Shown one piece after another: positions 10,133 through 21,103 of a DNA stretch of 64,000 bases. Numbering within the stretch: position 1 is the first letter of the stretch; each line of letters starts with the position of its first letter. Made by a program: the position numbers and the translations under genes. Source of the DNA: Dryocosmus kuriphilus (Eukaryota > Arthropoda > Insecta > Hymenoptera > Cynipidae); NCBI GenBank assembly GCA_038277395.1, contig CM076192.1, positions 133,958,251 to 134,022,250 of the forward strand, given 5' to 3'. The notes under the pieces were generated by a model. The model saw nothing but the letters and a program-made list of their open reading frames with translations, did not search any database and was not told the DNA's origin.

Positions 10133-13013
10133 GGTCGGTGTCACTGGCCCCCCATCCCACTGAAGTTGGACATATACCCATATGGATTCAAATGTGCTCC
10201 AAATGCACCCAAATGCACCACCAATTAAACTTTCTGCGCCGCAAGAGCAAGGGATTTATTGGCGGGGTTATTGGGGGGGGGGGGGGTGCTGTCAAGCTAA
10301 CCCTCAACCTTTAAAAATAAAACTGTTAATGATGCCATTTTGAAGTACTCCAAATGTGCTCAAATGCACCCCCAATCACAAGTTTTGCACCCCAACGATG
10401 ACCGAGTTAAAAGCGTTGAAGGGGGGGGGGGGGGGGGGGAGCTGGTGTAATTTTCGTCAATAATAACATTTTTAGGAAAATTCAAGGAAAAACTTTCTTA
10501 CTTTCAAATGCGCTGTTACGCACCACCAATTAAAAATTTTGCGCCAGTAAATTGTGCCAGTGAATAATTTGTGGTAAATGGTGTGAGGGCTAGTGCCGCG
10601 CTGGGGTTAAATTCTTCCTGTTGAGATTAAAATTAATTATCTCATCATAAATCTATTCGAATTCAAACACGCTTAAGTGCACCACCAGAGAATTTCAAAT
10701 ATATTTATAATTGCGTCAGATATCGGCACATTAACCCTCATGAAAGTGATGACCAAACACAAACTTTAATTTCTCAAAATTGCATAAAATAAGATCGAAA
10801 ACAGCTATTTAGACGAAGTTTCAAATGCGCTCAAATGCATCAGTATTAAAAAAAATCCTAATCCCATAGAATTACAGGAATTGCATGCACATCCCTGGGG
10901 TGGGGGGGTGGGGGGGGGGGGGGTATGACACGGTGCTTATATCTCCGAATATAATGAACGTGGTGAAACTGTTCTAACGTATTTTCAAAATGCTTAAAAT
11001 TCGCTCAAATGTATGTCACAAAAGTTTTCAGATACATTTGAAAATGTTCAGATATTAACAAAATTTTACTTTTGAAAGTCATGACCCAAGATAAATTAAT
11101 TTTTTTTTTTAATTAAATGCAATTATATCACAAGACGCTATTCGCGCCGGTTTCAAATGCGTGAAAATGCACGTGTTTAAAAAAATCCTAATGCCATACA
11201 ATACCGGATTTTGCATGCACATCAAATGCACCGCCAAAAAAATTAATTTCGCTGAATTACACGACCATGTAAGCCGAATTAGGATTCCACCCGGTAATCG
11301 GTGACAGCAGATGTCAGTTTTACCCATTACTTTGTTTATAACAATATACTGAAGGAATTAGGGACTTCCATCTATAATGGATAATTGGAGAATCTAACAT
11401 TTTTCTTTGAACATGTCATTAATTCTTCAGTACACGTAAAAACCTATAACATGCATTTTACAATTAGATGGGGGGTTTCATTATAAAGAACTGCTTAAAT
11501 ATTCAAAAAATGCAATTATAATAATACTTGTAGGCCATTACTACAACAATGCTTGTACAGAGGCATGATTTAGTATCACGAAAACTAAATTGTTATACCA
11601 AATGACAAAGCAAGAATGATCAACTGAATAAATAGAAGCGAATTTAGCTGACTACATTAATATTTGTATAATTATTTTCGTACTAAATGTTTTGTGTTAA
11701 AACACATAGCTATCCCCCAGCGGACCGCGTTGACGCAATGGTTACTCTACAGCGTAACCCTAAAGTAACCTTAAAGTAACCTCACAATATAATTAATAAA
11801 TGCAACAAAATAAATATTTAAAATGCTGTAATTTCTTAAACAGGTGCCTTTGAGCGCATTTGAAACCGGTGCGAATGGTGCAAGTGCCATTTCGAAATGT
11901 TGATATGAACACCAGTAGCGCGAAAGCTGCCACCGATCCCCGGGCGGAAGTCCAATCGGGGTTACAAGGTCGTGTAATTCAGCGGCATTAATTTTTTTGG
12001 TGGTGCATTTGAGCGCATTTGAATTGCAGTCGAAGCACGCAAGCACAATATTGTCGAGTCAACTAGAATGTGAGGTACAGGCACCACCAATGTGCATGCA
12101 AAATCCGGTGTTGTATGGAATTAGCAATTTTGTTGGCAAGTGCATTTGACCGCACTTGAAACCATGGTCGTCACTTTGAAAAGTAACATTTTATTAATAT
12201 CTGAACATTCTCAAATATATCAGAAAACCTTGGTGTGATGCATTTGAGCGCATTTGAAGCATTTTGAAGATACGTTTGAACAGTTTCTTTATGTTCATTA
12301 TATTCGGAGATATGAACACCGTGTCATCAAACGCCCCACCGGATGGGCATGCAATTTCTATAATCCTATGGGACTAAGATTTTTTTAAATACGAGCGCAT
12401 TTGAGCGCATTTGAAACTTAGCCTCAATAGCCGTTTTCGATCTTATTTTATGCAGTTTTAGGAAATTAAAGTTTGTATTTGTTCACCACTTTCATGAGGG
12501 TTAGTGTGCCGACATTTGACGCAATTATGAATATATTTGGAATTTTCTGGTGGTGCATTTGAGCGCATTTGAATTCGAATAGATTAATGTAGAGAAAATT
12601 ATTTTTAATCTCAATAGGAAGAAGTTAACACCAGCACTTGGAACTAAGAAAGTTGGCCATCGAGTTTTCTTAAAAATGTTATTATTGATGAAAATTTCAG
12701 CAGGACCCACCCCCTCTTATCGCTTGTAACTCGCTCATCGTTGGTGTGTAAAACTTGTTATTGGTGGTGCATTTGAGAGCTTTTGGAGTATTTCAAAATG
12801 GCATGATTAAAAGTGTTTCTTTTTAAACGTGGGGAGGTTAGCGTGTCGCCCCCCCCCCCCATTCTCCCGTAACCACGCGAATAACTCCCTTGGTCGCGCT
12901 GCGCAAAAAATTTAATTGGTGGTGCATTTGGGTGCATTCGGAGCGCATTTGAATCCATATGGTTGTCCAATTTCAGTTGCGGGGGGGGGGGGGGGGGGGG
13001 TGTGACACGGACC
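10133..13013. mobile_element. Foldback element 2, arms about 1.2 kb, poly-G rich
   Basis: Ends read GGTCGGTGTCAC at about 10,133 and, inverted, GGTCCGTGTCAC at about 13,013. Internal matches include CATATGGATTCAAATG in the left arm (10,180s) against the inverse at 12,945-12,960, and CTGAATTACACGACC (11,252) against GGTCGTGTAATTCAG (near 11,967-11,981). The single-copy loop is about 11,317-11,925. Arms contain dispersed CAAATGCGCTCAAATGCACC-type motifs and several G or C homopolymers. No transposase is seen; the minus-strand frames here come from the repeat motif. Confidence 0.78.
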
Positions 13014-13147
13014 TCAACATATTCAAAGTAAAATTTTTTTCCTCCTGGATTTTGATTTTTCTGCTGTCGCATCCGCTTTTTGGCTGTATAACCTTCGTGA
13101 AAGTTAGTAAACAACCCAGGAGGGCTGTGTGCAGGGCCTTTTGTAAG

Positions 13148-13153
13148 CATGTG
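13148..13153. repeat. Target-site duplication CATGTG (left)
   Basis: CATGTG lies immediately before the element end AGTAGTATAGC. The identical hexamer follows the other end at 28,785-28,790. Six-bp duplications are the Polinton hallmark. Confidence 0.95.
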
Positions 13154-13595
13154 AGTAGTATAGCAGTGTACGTTCTGCCTCACCACGACAAACTTCGCGT
13201 GCCGCCGACAGATGGCGCCACTACTCCTTCAGTGGTGTGTGCCCATGCTAAGTACTGACAGTCGGTATTACCCTCAGTCGGTAAGGCAGGGTTTCTGGAT
13301 GCAATAGAAACATGGCAGTTTGTTACCATCAGTCGGTAAGACAGAAATCTGGAGTAGTTTGTTACCACCAGTCGGTAGGGTAGAAATCTGTAACTCGTGA
13401 AATAAGCTATTTAACGTTGGCCGATAAGGAAGGGTTCTGTTCTAGACTATATACCTCGAGAATTGACGTGGTTCATGTCCGTGCTAAGCTTACTTTAGTA
13501 TGCAATAGCTAGAGACACGAAATCACCACCCTTACCCCTTCTCTCTCACCCATAATCAAGTAGAAATGCAGTCAGGGTTATGTAATGGAATTTAC
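13154..13595 (+). repeat. Polinton left terminal inverted repeat
   Basis: 442 bp, inverted at 28,342-28,784 with scattered mismatches. It contains several TTACC...AGTCGGTA modules (13,265-13,380) and the motif GGTTCATGTCCGTGCTAAGC (within 13,468-13,491), which also occurs in the giant palindrome at 37.7 and 55.9 kb. The inner boundary is where the two copies stop matching after GGAATTTAC. Confidence 0.95.
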
Positions 13596-14320
13596 CAATT
13601 TCCACAATTGTTCATATCACGAAAACCGTAAGAAATATGTCAAAAGACGTTAGGACAATGGAGAAGTTTTTCACACTGATATAAATGATAGACTAAAAAA
13701 GATTTCAAAATTCCAAGATTTTTTTGATTTTTTTTTGCTCATTTTCAAATTTTTGCAGATATCTCGAAAACGGTAAGAGCTACGTAAAAACGGACAAAAT
13801 TTAGGGCTTTATGAGCAAGAGGACTTCCTCACACTGATCTAAATGATAGCGTTAGAAAATTTTCAAAATTCCAACATTTTTGATTTTTTGTATTTTCAAA
13901 AGTTGGTGGTATCTCGAAAACGGCAAGAGCTACGCAAAAAACGGACAAAATTTTCATTCTACTAGAACGCTTTCTCAAGCCAATCTATCTGATGCGCTAA
14001 AATTTTTTTCAAAATTCCAAATTTTTTGTAATTTCCAAAATTGTTCGTATCTCGAAAACCGTAAGAGATATGACAAAAGGGATTAAGACAAGTGGGAAGT
14101 TTTTCACACTGATATAAATGATAGCCTTAAAAAAATTTCAAAATTCCAAGATTTTTTTTCATTTTTCAAAATTTTGCAGATATCTCGAAAACAGTAAGCG
14201 ATATGGAAAAAGGGATTAGGAGAAGGGGAAACTTTCTCGGGCTGATCTAAATTATAGGCCAAAGAATTTTTCATAATTCCAAGATTTTTGTTTTGTTTTC
14301 TTGCATTCTTCATTATTCAC
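13596..14320. repeat. Subterminal tandem repeats of about 140 bp
   Basis: Degenerate repeats around ATCTCGAAAAC...GTAAGA (near 13,630, 13,760, 13,910, 14,048 and 14,180), each followed by a CACACTGAT or similar segment and a TTCAAAATTCCA segment. No coding potential. They separate the left TIR from the polymerase promoter. Confidence 0.75.
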
Positions 14321-14324
14321 GTCA

Positions 14325-14610
14325 GAATGTTCTAGAATCTACACGTTTCGACAAGTTACGCAAAACGAAGCAATGTTGCGCAATATGATGCAACGATTTT
14401 TCGCGCCAAAATATTCTAGAAGGTTAGGTTGCACAACGTTGCGCAAGATGATGCAATGTTGCGCAATATGTTGCAACGATTTTTTCCGCCAGAATGTTCT
14501 AGAAGGTTAGATTGCACAACGTTGCGCAAAATGATGCAACGTGTTCTCGAAGAATCTGGTGAGGGAGAGGTGCTCTATAAAAGTGCGAGTGGAGTGGAGT
14601 GCCGTCAGTT
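14325..14610 (+). promoter_or_regulatory. Heat-shock-element promoter of the polymerase gene
   Basis: Perfect three-unit heat-shock elements of the form GAAnnTTCnnGAA lie at 14,325-14,337 and 14,492-14,504 (GAATGTTCTAGAA). Weaker copies lie near 14,409-14,421 and 14,544-14,551. Downstream are TATAAAAG at 14,576-14,583 and an initiator TCAGTT at 14,605-14,610, whose A is 31 bp from the TATA start. Between the elements are TGCGCAAGATGATGCAA-type repeats. Known biology: HSF trimers bind three alternating GAA units. Inference: the polymerase gene is stress-inducible. Confidence 0.8.
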
Positions 14611-14699
14611 CAGCGTTGTCTGTTAAGTGTGTCACATTGAGCGACGAAAATCTCCAGTGCAGCTTTTTGTCAATTTTACTATTGACTGGTGAAATAATC

Positions 14700-14990
14700 T
14701 AAAGACAAAGCGAAAAGTGCATAACTGCAGTTTCTTATGGACCAGAAGTGCAGTTTGTGTTATGGACTTTGAAAGGAAGAATAGTGAGCGGTGAAATAAG
14801 GATATTGCATTTAAAGACAAAGTGAAAAGTGCATTAATGCAGCTTCTTATGGACTTTATTAGTATTATGGACTTTGAAAGGAAGAATAGTGAGCGGTTAA
14901 ATAAGGATATTGCATTTAAAGACAAAGTGAAAAGTGCATAACTGCAGTCTCTTATGGACTGTTGAAAGAAAACAGAAGTGCTGTTTGTGT
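14700..14990 (+). repeat. Tandem duplication of about 115 bp in polymerase leader
   Basis: Two to three copies of a unit with ATGGACTTTGAAAGGAAGAA and AAAGACAAAGTGAAAAGTGC. Each could supply an N-terminal start to the polymerase, but they differ at single bases, and the first copy has a TGA where the next has TTA. The repeats make the true start uncertain. Confidence 0.75.
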
Positions 14991-17900
14991 TATAGATTTT
15001 TATATCTAGTGACTTTAAAGACATTATTGATAGTGGCTTTACTATTAAGAAAATCTCCAGTGCAGTTCTTTTTTGACCGATATTTTTTCTTATCTGCGAA
15101 TAAAAAACTCCGTCAAAATGATACTCGACAAGTGTGTGTAAAGCTTGTTCCGGATATAGAGGATGCGTTGAGCTTGATGAAATCGTCTGGATTCACACCC
15201 CTCGATAAAGTGAAAAATGGAAAAAAGAGTGCTCACTTTGTTTGAAGATAGTTAGGAGGGAACTGAGAAGAAAAACACCACCGAAGACTGTAGGCGAAAA
15301 ACAAAAATGTCTAAATATAATTGAGAAGCTCGCGTGCTTGGAGGTACGCTTCGATGTATTAGATAAGAAGGGGGGAGGAGGAGGAGGAAAATCCGATGAC
15401 ATCGATAGTCGTGTCAAATGGCTAAATGTCGACAAAGCGTTCAATGCTCGCATTAAAACGTGTGTAATGGCAAACGTAGTACACAAGGAAGTTCTTGCTT
15501 TCTTAGACGATGCGCAACGTCTCTTTATTTCACATGTGAGCAAGGACATAAGACACCATAAATCACTAATGATAAACACTGTACTTCTTGCCTATTATAC
15601 AAAAATTGGCAAAGACAAGCCCGATGACAAAAACTTTAAATCAAAGAACGTAGCCTTATACTATACGACTGATTGAAAGTTATGGTTTGAAACCTATGTC
15701 AGGTACCCGGTCCTCAAAAATATGGAGGAATTTGAGGAGAAAGACTCTGGGTGGACCCTTCACTCAATAATAAAACTTTCCATCAACATCAATAAATTGA
15801 ATCCCATGAAGGCAGGTTCATACGTTGATCTTCCACCATCGATCAAGGATAATAAAGCTTGTCTGAACATACAAAACGACCACGACAACGAGTGCTTCAA
15901 GGGGGCAATACTCTCAGCCTTACACCCACCTGACGATATTAAAAATGCTAATCGCGTGTCAAAATATCAACAATACAAGGATGAACTGGATTTTTCTGAC
16001 ATCAGTTTTCCAGTTGCGCTGAAGGACGTGAAAAAATTCGAGGAGAAGAACCAAATCTCTGTGAATGTCTACGACCTTACTAACAAGAGTGAAAATAAAT
16101 TCACAGTGGTGCCTCTTCACCTCACCTCACAAAAAGAGACACGCACGTAAATATTCTTCGTGTGTAGGAAGATTATGTTTGCGTGGATGGTCAAGAAGAA
16201 GAAGAAGAAGAAGAAGAAGGATCAAGAACCTTCAACGTCCACTACGTACGGATTAAGGATTTATCCCGATTAGTTTCTAATCAACTGTCAAAAAATCACA
16301 GAAAAAAGCTCATTTGTGACCGGTGCTTGCACTACTTTATCAAAGCGGAAAAACTGGAAGCACACACTGAAGATTGTATAAAACTAAACGACTGCAGAGT
16401 GGTGCTTCCAGAACCCGGGAAGAACATGGTTGAATTTAAGAACTTTAAGAACCGAGAGCGAGCTCCTTTCATCATATACGCGGACTGTGAGTCTCTTTTG
16501 ATACCCGTAAATGATGATGAAGGAGCAGAAAGAACCTCGAATACTGAGGTCTTTGAAAGACATGAGGTCTTCAATATTGGCTACATGTTTATGTGCAGTT
16601 ATGATGAAACACTGTCCTTTTACGAGTCATGTCCGGACGATGTGGAGCCGGCAAAGTGGTTTGCTGAGCAGTTGCACAAAATTGCCCAGAAATGTGACAA
16701 GATTTTGGCATCTCCAGTACAAATGGAAAAAATAACTTTTGAGCAGCAGGAAGCCTTTATAGATGCCAAAACTTGTCACATTCGCCAGACGGCACTACAT
16801 CCTCCAATGAAAAAGGTGCATGATCATTGTCACTTGACAGGTAAGTACCGTGATCCTGCGCATGAGGATTGCAACTTGGTATATCAGGACTCACACACCA
16901 TACCTGTTGTGTTTCATAATCTGAGTGGGTAGGACGCTCACTTTATCATTCGTGACATTGCCACACAATTTGAGGGAAGAGTTAAAGCTCTTGCGCTCAA
17001 TAAGGAAAAGTACATTTCTTTGACGAAGTACGTTCAGGAAACTCAGATAAAATTTAGATTCATCGATTCATTTAGATTCATGGCCTCCTCCCTAGAGAAG
17101 TTAGCGTCATACCTCACTCAGTATAAAATTGTCAGTGCAGTGTTTGCCGGTGTTGAGAGGGAGAAAGTTGAGCTTCTCACGAGGAAGGGTGTTCTGCTCT
17201 ATGAATACCTGGACTCGAGGGACAGACTCAATGAAACCGAGCTTCCACCAAAAGAAAAATTTTACAGCACACTGAATGATTCGGCAATATCGGACGAAGA
17301 TTATGCACATGCACAACAGGTATGGTGTGCATTTAACATCAAGACACTCGGCCAGTACGTCAGTCTGTACATGAAAACTGACGTTCTACTTTTGGCTGAC
17401 ATTTTCGAAAGTTTCCGAGAACAGTGTCTCGAGGCTTACGATTTGGATCCAGCACACTACTATACCACTCCTGGCTTGACATGGGATACCATGCTCAAAT
17501 ATTCAAAGGTAAGGTTAGAACTCCTCACCGATGTCGATATGCTGTTGATGATTGAGCAGGGCAAAAGGGGTGGAGTAAGTCAATGCCCCAACCGTTATGC
17601 CATTGCCAATAACAAATACATGCCAGCGTTCAACAAAGATGGGGAGATCATCTTCATTGAATATTTAGATGCAAATAACCTTTACGGTTGGGCAATGGAA
17701 CAAGCCCTCCCTTACGGTGGATTCGAGTGGATTACGAACTTGCAAAATTTTGATTTCGACATTCCAGACGATTCACACTTTGGCTACATTCTGGAAGTAG
17801 ATTTTGACTATCCCGCGGAACTTCATGACAAGCACAATGACTTGCCGTTTTGCCCAGAACACTCGAGTCCACCGGGGTCCAGCCAGGAGAAGCTCCTAAC

Positions 17901-18942
17901 TACCTTCCTACTGAAACGATAGTACGTTCTCCATTATCGTGCTCTGAAAAATGCATTAGCTCATGGACTGAAACTTGTCAAAATTCATAGAGTCTTGAAA
18001 TTCAATCAATCTACATGGTTGAAAAGTTACATTGATTTTAATACTGCATTGAGGACTAACGCTAAAAACGAGTTTGAAAAGAATCTCTTCAAACTCATAA
18101 ATAATGCAGTTTACGGAAAGACAATGGAGAACGTACGAAAATACGTTGATGTGAAACTCGTGACAAAGTGGGAGGGTAGGTATGGAGCAGAAGCCCTCAT
18201 AGCCCGACCAAACTTTCACAGTCGAGCAATCTTCAGTGAAAATCTCGTTGCGATTGAACTGAGAAGAACTGAAGTTTTGTTTAACAAGCCGATCTATGTA
18301 GGGCTTGCAGTGCTGGATATCTCCAAAATCCTAATGTACGACTTTCACTACGACTACGTGCTTGAAAAATACGGTGACAAATGCAAACTACTATACACTG
18401 ACACGGACAGTCTTATTTACGAAGTAAAATGTAATGCCATTTACGCCGACATGAAAGACGACATTGACAATGTTTTGGGTGTTTTCGGAATGCCGCAAAT
18501 CAACAAAAAAGTTCTAGGCCTCATGAAGGATGAGTGTTGTGGCAAAATCATCACTGAGTTTGATGGCTTGCGGAGTGAAATGTACAGTATCCGTGTAAAT
18601 GGCGAAGACTTTGTCAAAAAAGCCAAAGGCGTAAAAGCAGGCATTGTACGCAAAACAATCACATTCAACGACTACACGGAATGCTTGAGAAATTTGTCAG
18701 TCCAAAGCAGAACCCAGTATGTCATCAGATCAAGACTGCACAATGTCGAGACGATTAAACAATCAAAAATTGCACTGAGTCCTCATGATGATAATCGATG
18801 CTTACTCGCCAACACCACAGACACACTTGCGTGGGGACACTACCGACTAGAGAATGCAATGGACGTTGACGCTACTGACGACAATGACGATATACTCACA
18901 GACAATGATTATGAACTTTTGGACTTGCTTGTTAAAAATTAG
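14868..18942 (+). pseudogene. polB: Protein-primed family-B DNA polymerase (broken)
   Basis: Replicative polymerase of the Polinton. Conserved sequence begins by about 15,100 and continues through frames at 15,242-15,676, 15,722-16,150, 16,183-16,932, 17,020-17,922 and 17,995-18,942. Exonuclease motif I (YADCE) is at 16,477-16,491, palm motif A (DANNLYGWAM) at 17,668-17,697, motif B (KLINNAVYGK) at 18,091-18,120 and motif C (YTDTDSLIY) at 18,394-18,420. The upstream part has an acidic run (about 16,195-16,220) and a Cys/His-rich segment at 16,315-16,380. Damage: a frame change near 15,240, TGA 15,674-15,676, a frameshift between about 16,120 and 16,160, TAG 16,165-16,167, TAG 16,930-16,932 (inside exonuclease motif II) and TAG 17,920-17,922. 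Catalytic motifs persist but no full-length product is expected. The start is uncertain because of leader repeats. Confidence 0.93.
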
Positions 18943-19500
18943 TTACTGCAGTCATATCATCATAACTGCACTTTGACAACACCTTTGTAAATAGTTACTT
19001 TCTTGTAAATATGTTATTATTATTATTATTACTGTACAGCGGTATCATAAAAATTAGTTACTGTAGACATATCATCATAACAGCACTTTGACATCGCCTT
19101 TGTAAATAGTTACTTTCTTGTAAATATGTTATTATTATTATTATTATTATTACTGTACAGCGGAATCACCTGCATCGCGGTGAATGGATTCTTGCAAATG
19201 ACTCTAGTTCATCTTTTGTAAATGCACAGCGGTATCACCTGCGTTGAGGTGAATGGATTTTTGCAAATCTGCCTATAGTTAAACTTTTGTAAATGCACAG
19301 CGGTATCACCTGCGTTGAGGTGAATGGATTCTTGCAAATCTGACTCTAGTTCAACTTTTGTAAATGCACAGCGGTATCACCTGCGTTGAGGTGATGGATT
19401 TTTGCAAATCTGCCTATATTTAAACTTTTGTAAATGCACAGCGGTATCATGAGGTGAGGATTCTTGCATCTGACTCTAGTTCAACTTTGTAAGTAGGGTA
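18943..19500. repeat. Two families of tandem repeats after polymerase
   Basis: Family A: two units of about 110 bp, each with a TTACTGTA/TTACTGCA, ATCATCATAAC and an ATT microsatellite (18,945-19,155). Family B: four to five units of about 75 bp carrying CACAGCGGTATCACCTGCG and GGTGAATGGATT (19,155-19,480). They form the 3' UTR of the polymerase transcript unit. Confidence 0.85.
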
Positions 19501-19515
19501 TATTTTTATATATTT

Positions 19516-19522
19516 GAATAAA
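19516..19522 (+). terminator. Polyadenylation signal of the polymerase gene
   Basis: AATAAA in GAATAAAGACAAG after the repeats, the first good signal beyond the polymerase stop. The convergent integrase ends about 240 bp further on. Confidence 0.5.
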
Positions 19523-19619
19523 GACAAGATGTGATTGCATATAAATTGCTTTTTTTATTTATCAAGGAACCTTACATCTACTTAGTGTAAGCATATATAC
19601 ACTTATAGTTTAGTCTAAC

Positions 19620-19750
19620 ATTGGTTTATCGTTGGTTTATCGTTGCTTCAACGTTGGCTCAACGTTGGCTCATCGTTGCTTCAACGTCGATTCAACGTTG
19701 GCTCAACGTTGCTTTAACGTTGACTCAACATTGCACAGAGTTAATTCAAC
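19620..19750. repeat. Short tandem repeat of CAACGTTGGCT type
   Basis: About ten units of 11-13 bp (CAACGTTGGCT, with TCATCG and TTATCG variants) between the convergent polymerase and integrase genes. The unit contains AACGTT, a palindrome, so the array can pair on either strand. Confidence 0.85.
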
Positions 19751-19755
19751 ATTGA

Positions 19756-20682
19756 TTACATATCTGATTTGTCTATCCAGCTGTTGTGTGAACTATCAAA
19801 GCCTAACCACTTTACATAGACTTTATTGACACGTCTCTTGATTACTTTTTCCACAAGGTATACGTCTGGATGCTTAAATTTGAGAAGTTCCTCTTCATAA
19901 AATCCGTCAGCGACACTTTGTTCTTGATAGTCCTTGAGCTTGTACGTCACTGGATTGGTTGGTATGACTTGTGTTACAGTGAATATCTCTGTTGTCCAGT
20001 TAAGAGTATATGCTTTTTCAAAGACATGCTTGTGCTTGCTGACTCGAACCCTATCACCAACTTTGAACTTTACTCCCTTCCTTTTGGGTATACTTCGCAG
20101 TTTTTTGAAGCGTTGCAAGAGTTCCTTCTCATCCTCAGCAGTGACATCTCTGGGCTTCATACCGATTGATCGATGTTTTGTATCGTTGTACTTGGAGATG
20201 TGAGTGGGTAAAATGTCTAGCCACTTGTAGTTACCTCTCAAGCTAAATTGTGGCCACATCTTGTTCTTGAGCGTACGATTAAATCGTTCACAGATTGAAG
20301 CCTTTAGATTACTGTGTGTTGAGTAGAGATTAATCCTGTATTGCTGCATAAGATTTTTAAACTGCGAATTATAAAATCCTTTGCCTTTGTCAGTGTGTAA
20401 GTTTTTTGATGTATGACCCTGCACCAGTACAGATTCCATTGCTGAAGTGACATCTGATCCACTCTTGCTTTTAACAAGGACAGCCCAGGCGTACTTGGAG
20501 AAAATATCTATTACGGTATGTAAATACTTGTGACCATTATTCTCGTGGGCATAGGGTAACATTTCAACCAAATCTGCCTGCCAAGTCTCATCTATACAGC
20601 GCATTTGCACGCGACGACGTGGATAATTCTTTCTAGCCGGTTTATGCAGTTCCGTGGCTACTGCCAGTTTCTCCTTGTCCAT
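19756..20682 (-). CDS. Retroviral-type integrase with chromodomain
   Basis: Cuts and joins Polinton ends to target DNA. The 308-residue frame has the DDE core: D37 in WQADLVEM, D98 in LHTDKGKGFYN and E132 in ICERFNRTLK (D-x33-E). A beta-rich C-terminal part (GVKFKVGDRVRVSKH) is followed by a chromodomain at about 272-308 (VYLVEKVIKRRVNKVYVKW), as usual for Polinton integrases. The N-terminus begins only about 30 residues before the core; the zinc-binding HHCC domain expected upstream is absent, and that stretch is occupied by the fibre-like gene, which overlaps by 41 bp in another frame. So either the N-terminus was deleted or a spliced start lies elsewhere. The gene converges on polymerase. 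Confidence 0.93.
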   Translation of the reverse strand: MDKEKLAVATELHKPARKNYPRRRVQMRCIDETWQADLVEMLPYAHENNGHKYLHTVIDIFSKYAWAVLVKSKSGSDVTSAMESVLVQGHTSKNLHTDKGKGFYNSQFKNLMQQYRINLYSTHSNLKASICERFNRTLKNKMWPQFSLRGNYKWLDILPTHISKYNDTKHRSIGMKPRDVTAEDEKELLQRFKKLRSIPKRKGVKFKVGDRVRVSKHKHVFEKAYTLNWTTEIFTVTQVIPTNPVTYKLKDYQEQSVADGFYEEELLKFKHPDVYLVEKVIKRRVNKVYVKWLGFDSSHNSWIDKSDM

Positions 20683-21070
20683 TCTCGAGGGCGTTTAGTC
20701 GAGCGTCCAACTGAGCAATGAGTTCAGCGTTACGAATTGACAACTCTTGTTGACTATCAGTCTGCAAGTTTTGTAGTTTCTCGTTGATTGATTCCTCGAG
20801 GATACGTATCATCAAATTATTATTGTCAATATCTGTTCGCATAGACGATGCGACTTTAAACACTGTACGTATCTCGCTTTGAATAATGCGCTGTACAATT
20901 CCCAAATTGACTGCGTCGTTTTGTTCTTTGGACTCACTAACGTTGCACAATCTCTTGCCATCCACGTCATAATGACCGTCGGAGGTGATTTTGAATCCCA
21001 CACCAGGAGGTCCACGGCTTGCTGCTGCAGCGGTTCGACCCAGGTGACGTTCAAACACATCAATACTCAT
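20642..21070 (-). CDS. Fibre-like coiled-coil protein of Polinton
   Basis: 142 residues. The N-terminal part has Gly/Pro-containing sequence (ASRGPPGVGF), then a segment YDVDGKRLCNVSESKEQNDAV. That pattern resembles the K-x-(I/L)-x-N-(V/L)-x-D/E-x-x-x-x-x-DAV modules at the neck of phage and viral fibres. The rest is long helix with leucine heptads (about residues 55-130), suited to a trimeric stalk. Upstream on the minus strand a TATATTA (21,105-21,111) and a CAGTA initiator near 21,079 fit its own promoter, overlapping the end of the next gene. A similar small protein recurs in arthropod Polintons as I recall; the fibre reading is inference. Its C-terminal end overlaps the integrase start, possibly from a deletion. 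Confidence 0.6.
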   Translation of the reverse strand: MSIDVFERHLGRTAAAASRGPPGVGFKITSDGHYDVDGKRLCNVSESKEQNDAVNLGIVQRIIQSEIRTVFKVASSMRTDIDNNNLMIRILEESINEKLQNLQTDSQQELSIRNAELIAQLDARLNALENGQGETGSSHGTA

Positions 21071-21103
21071 CGTGATACTGATGATTTTTTTATGTTTACG
21101 CTC

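Noticed and set aside
12758..13258. Frames with polyproline or polyglycine
   Set aside because: They come from C and G homopolymers in foldback element 2.
14325..14504. A captured host heat-shock gene
   Set aside because: No heat-shock coding sequence follows; the next frame is the Polinton polymerase.
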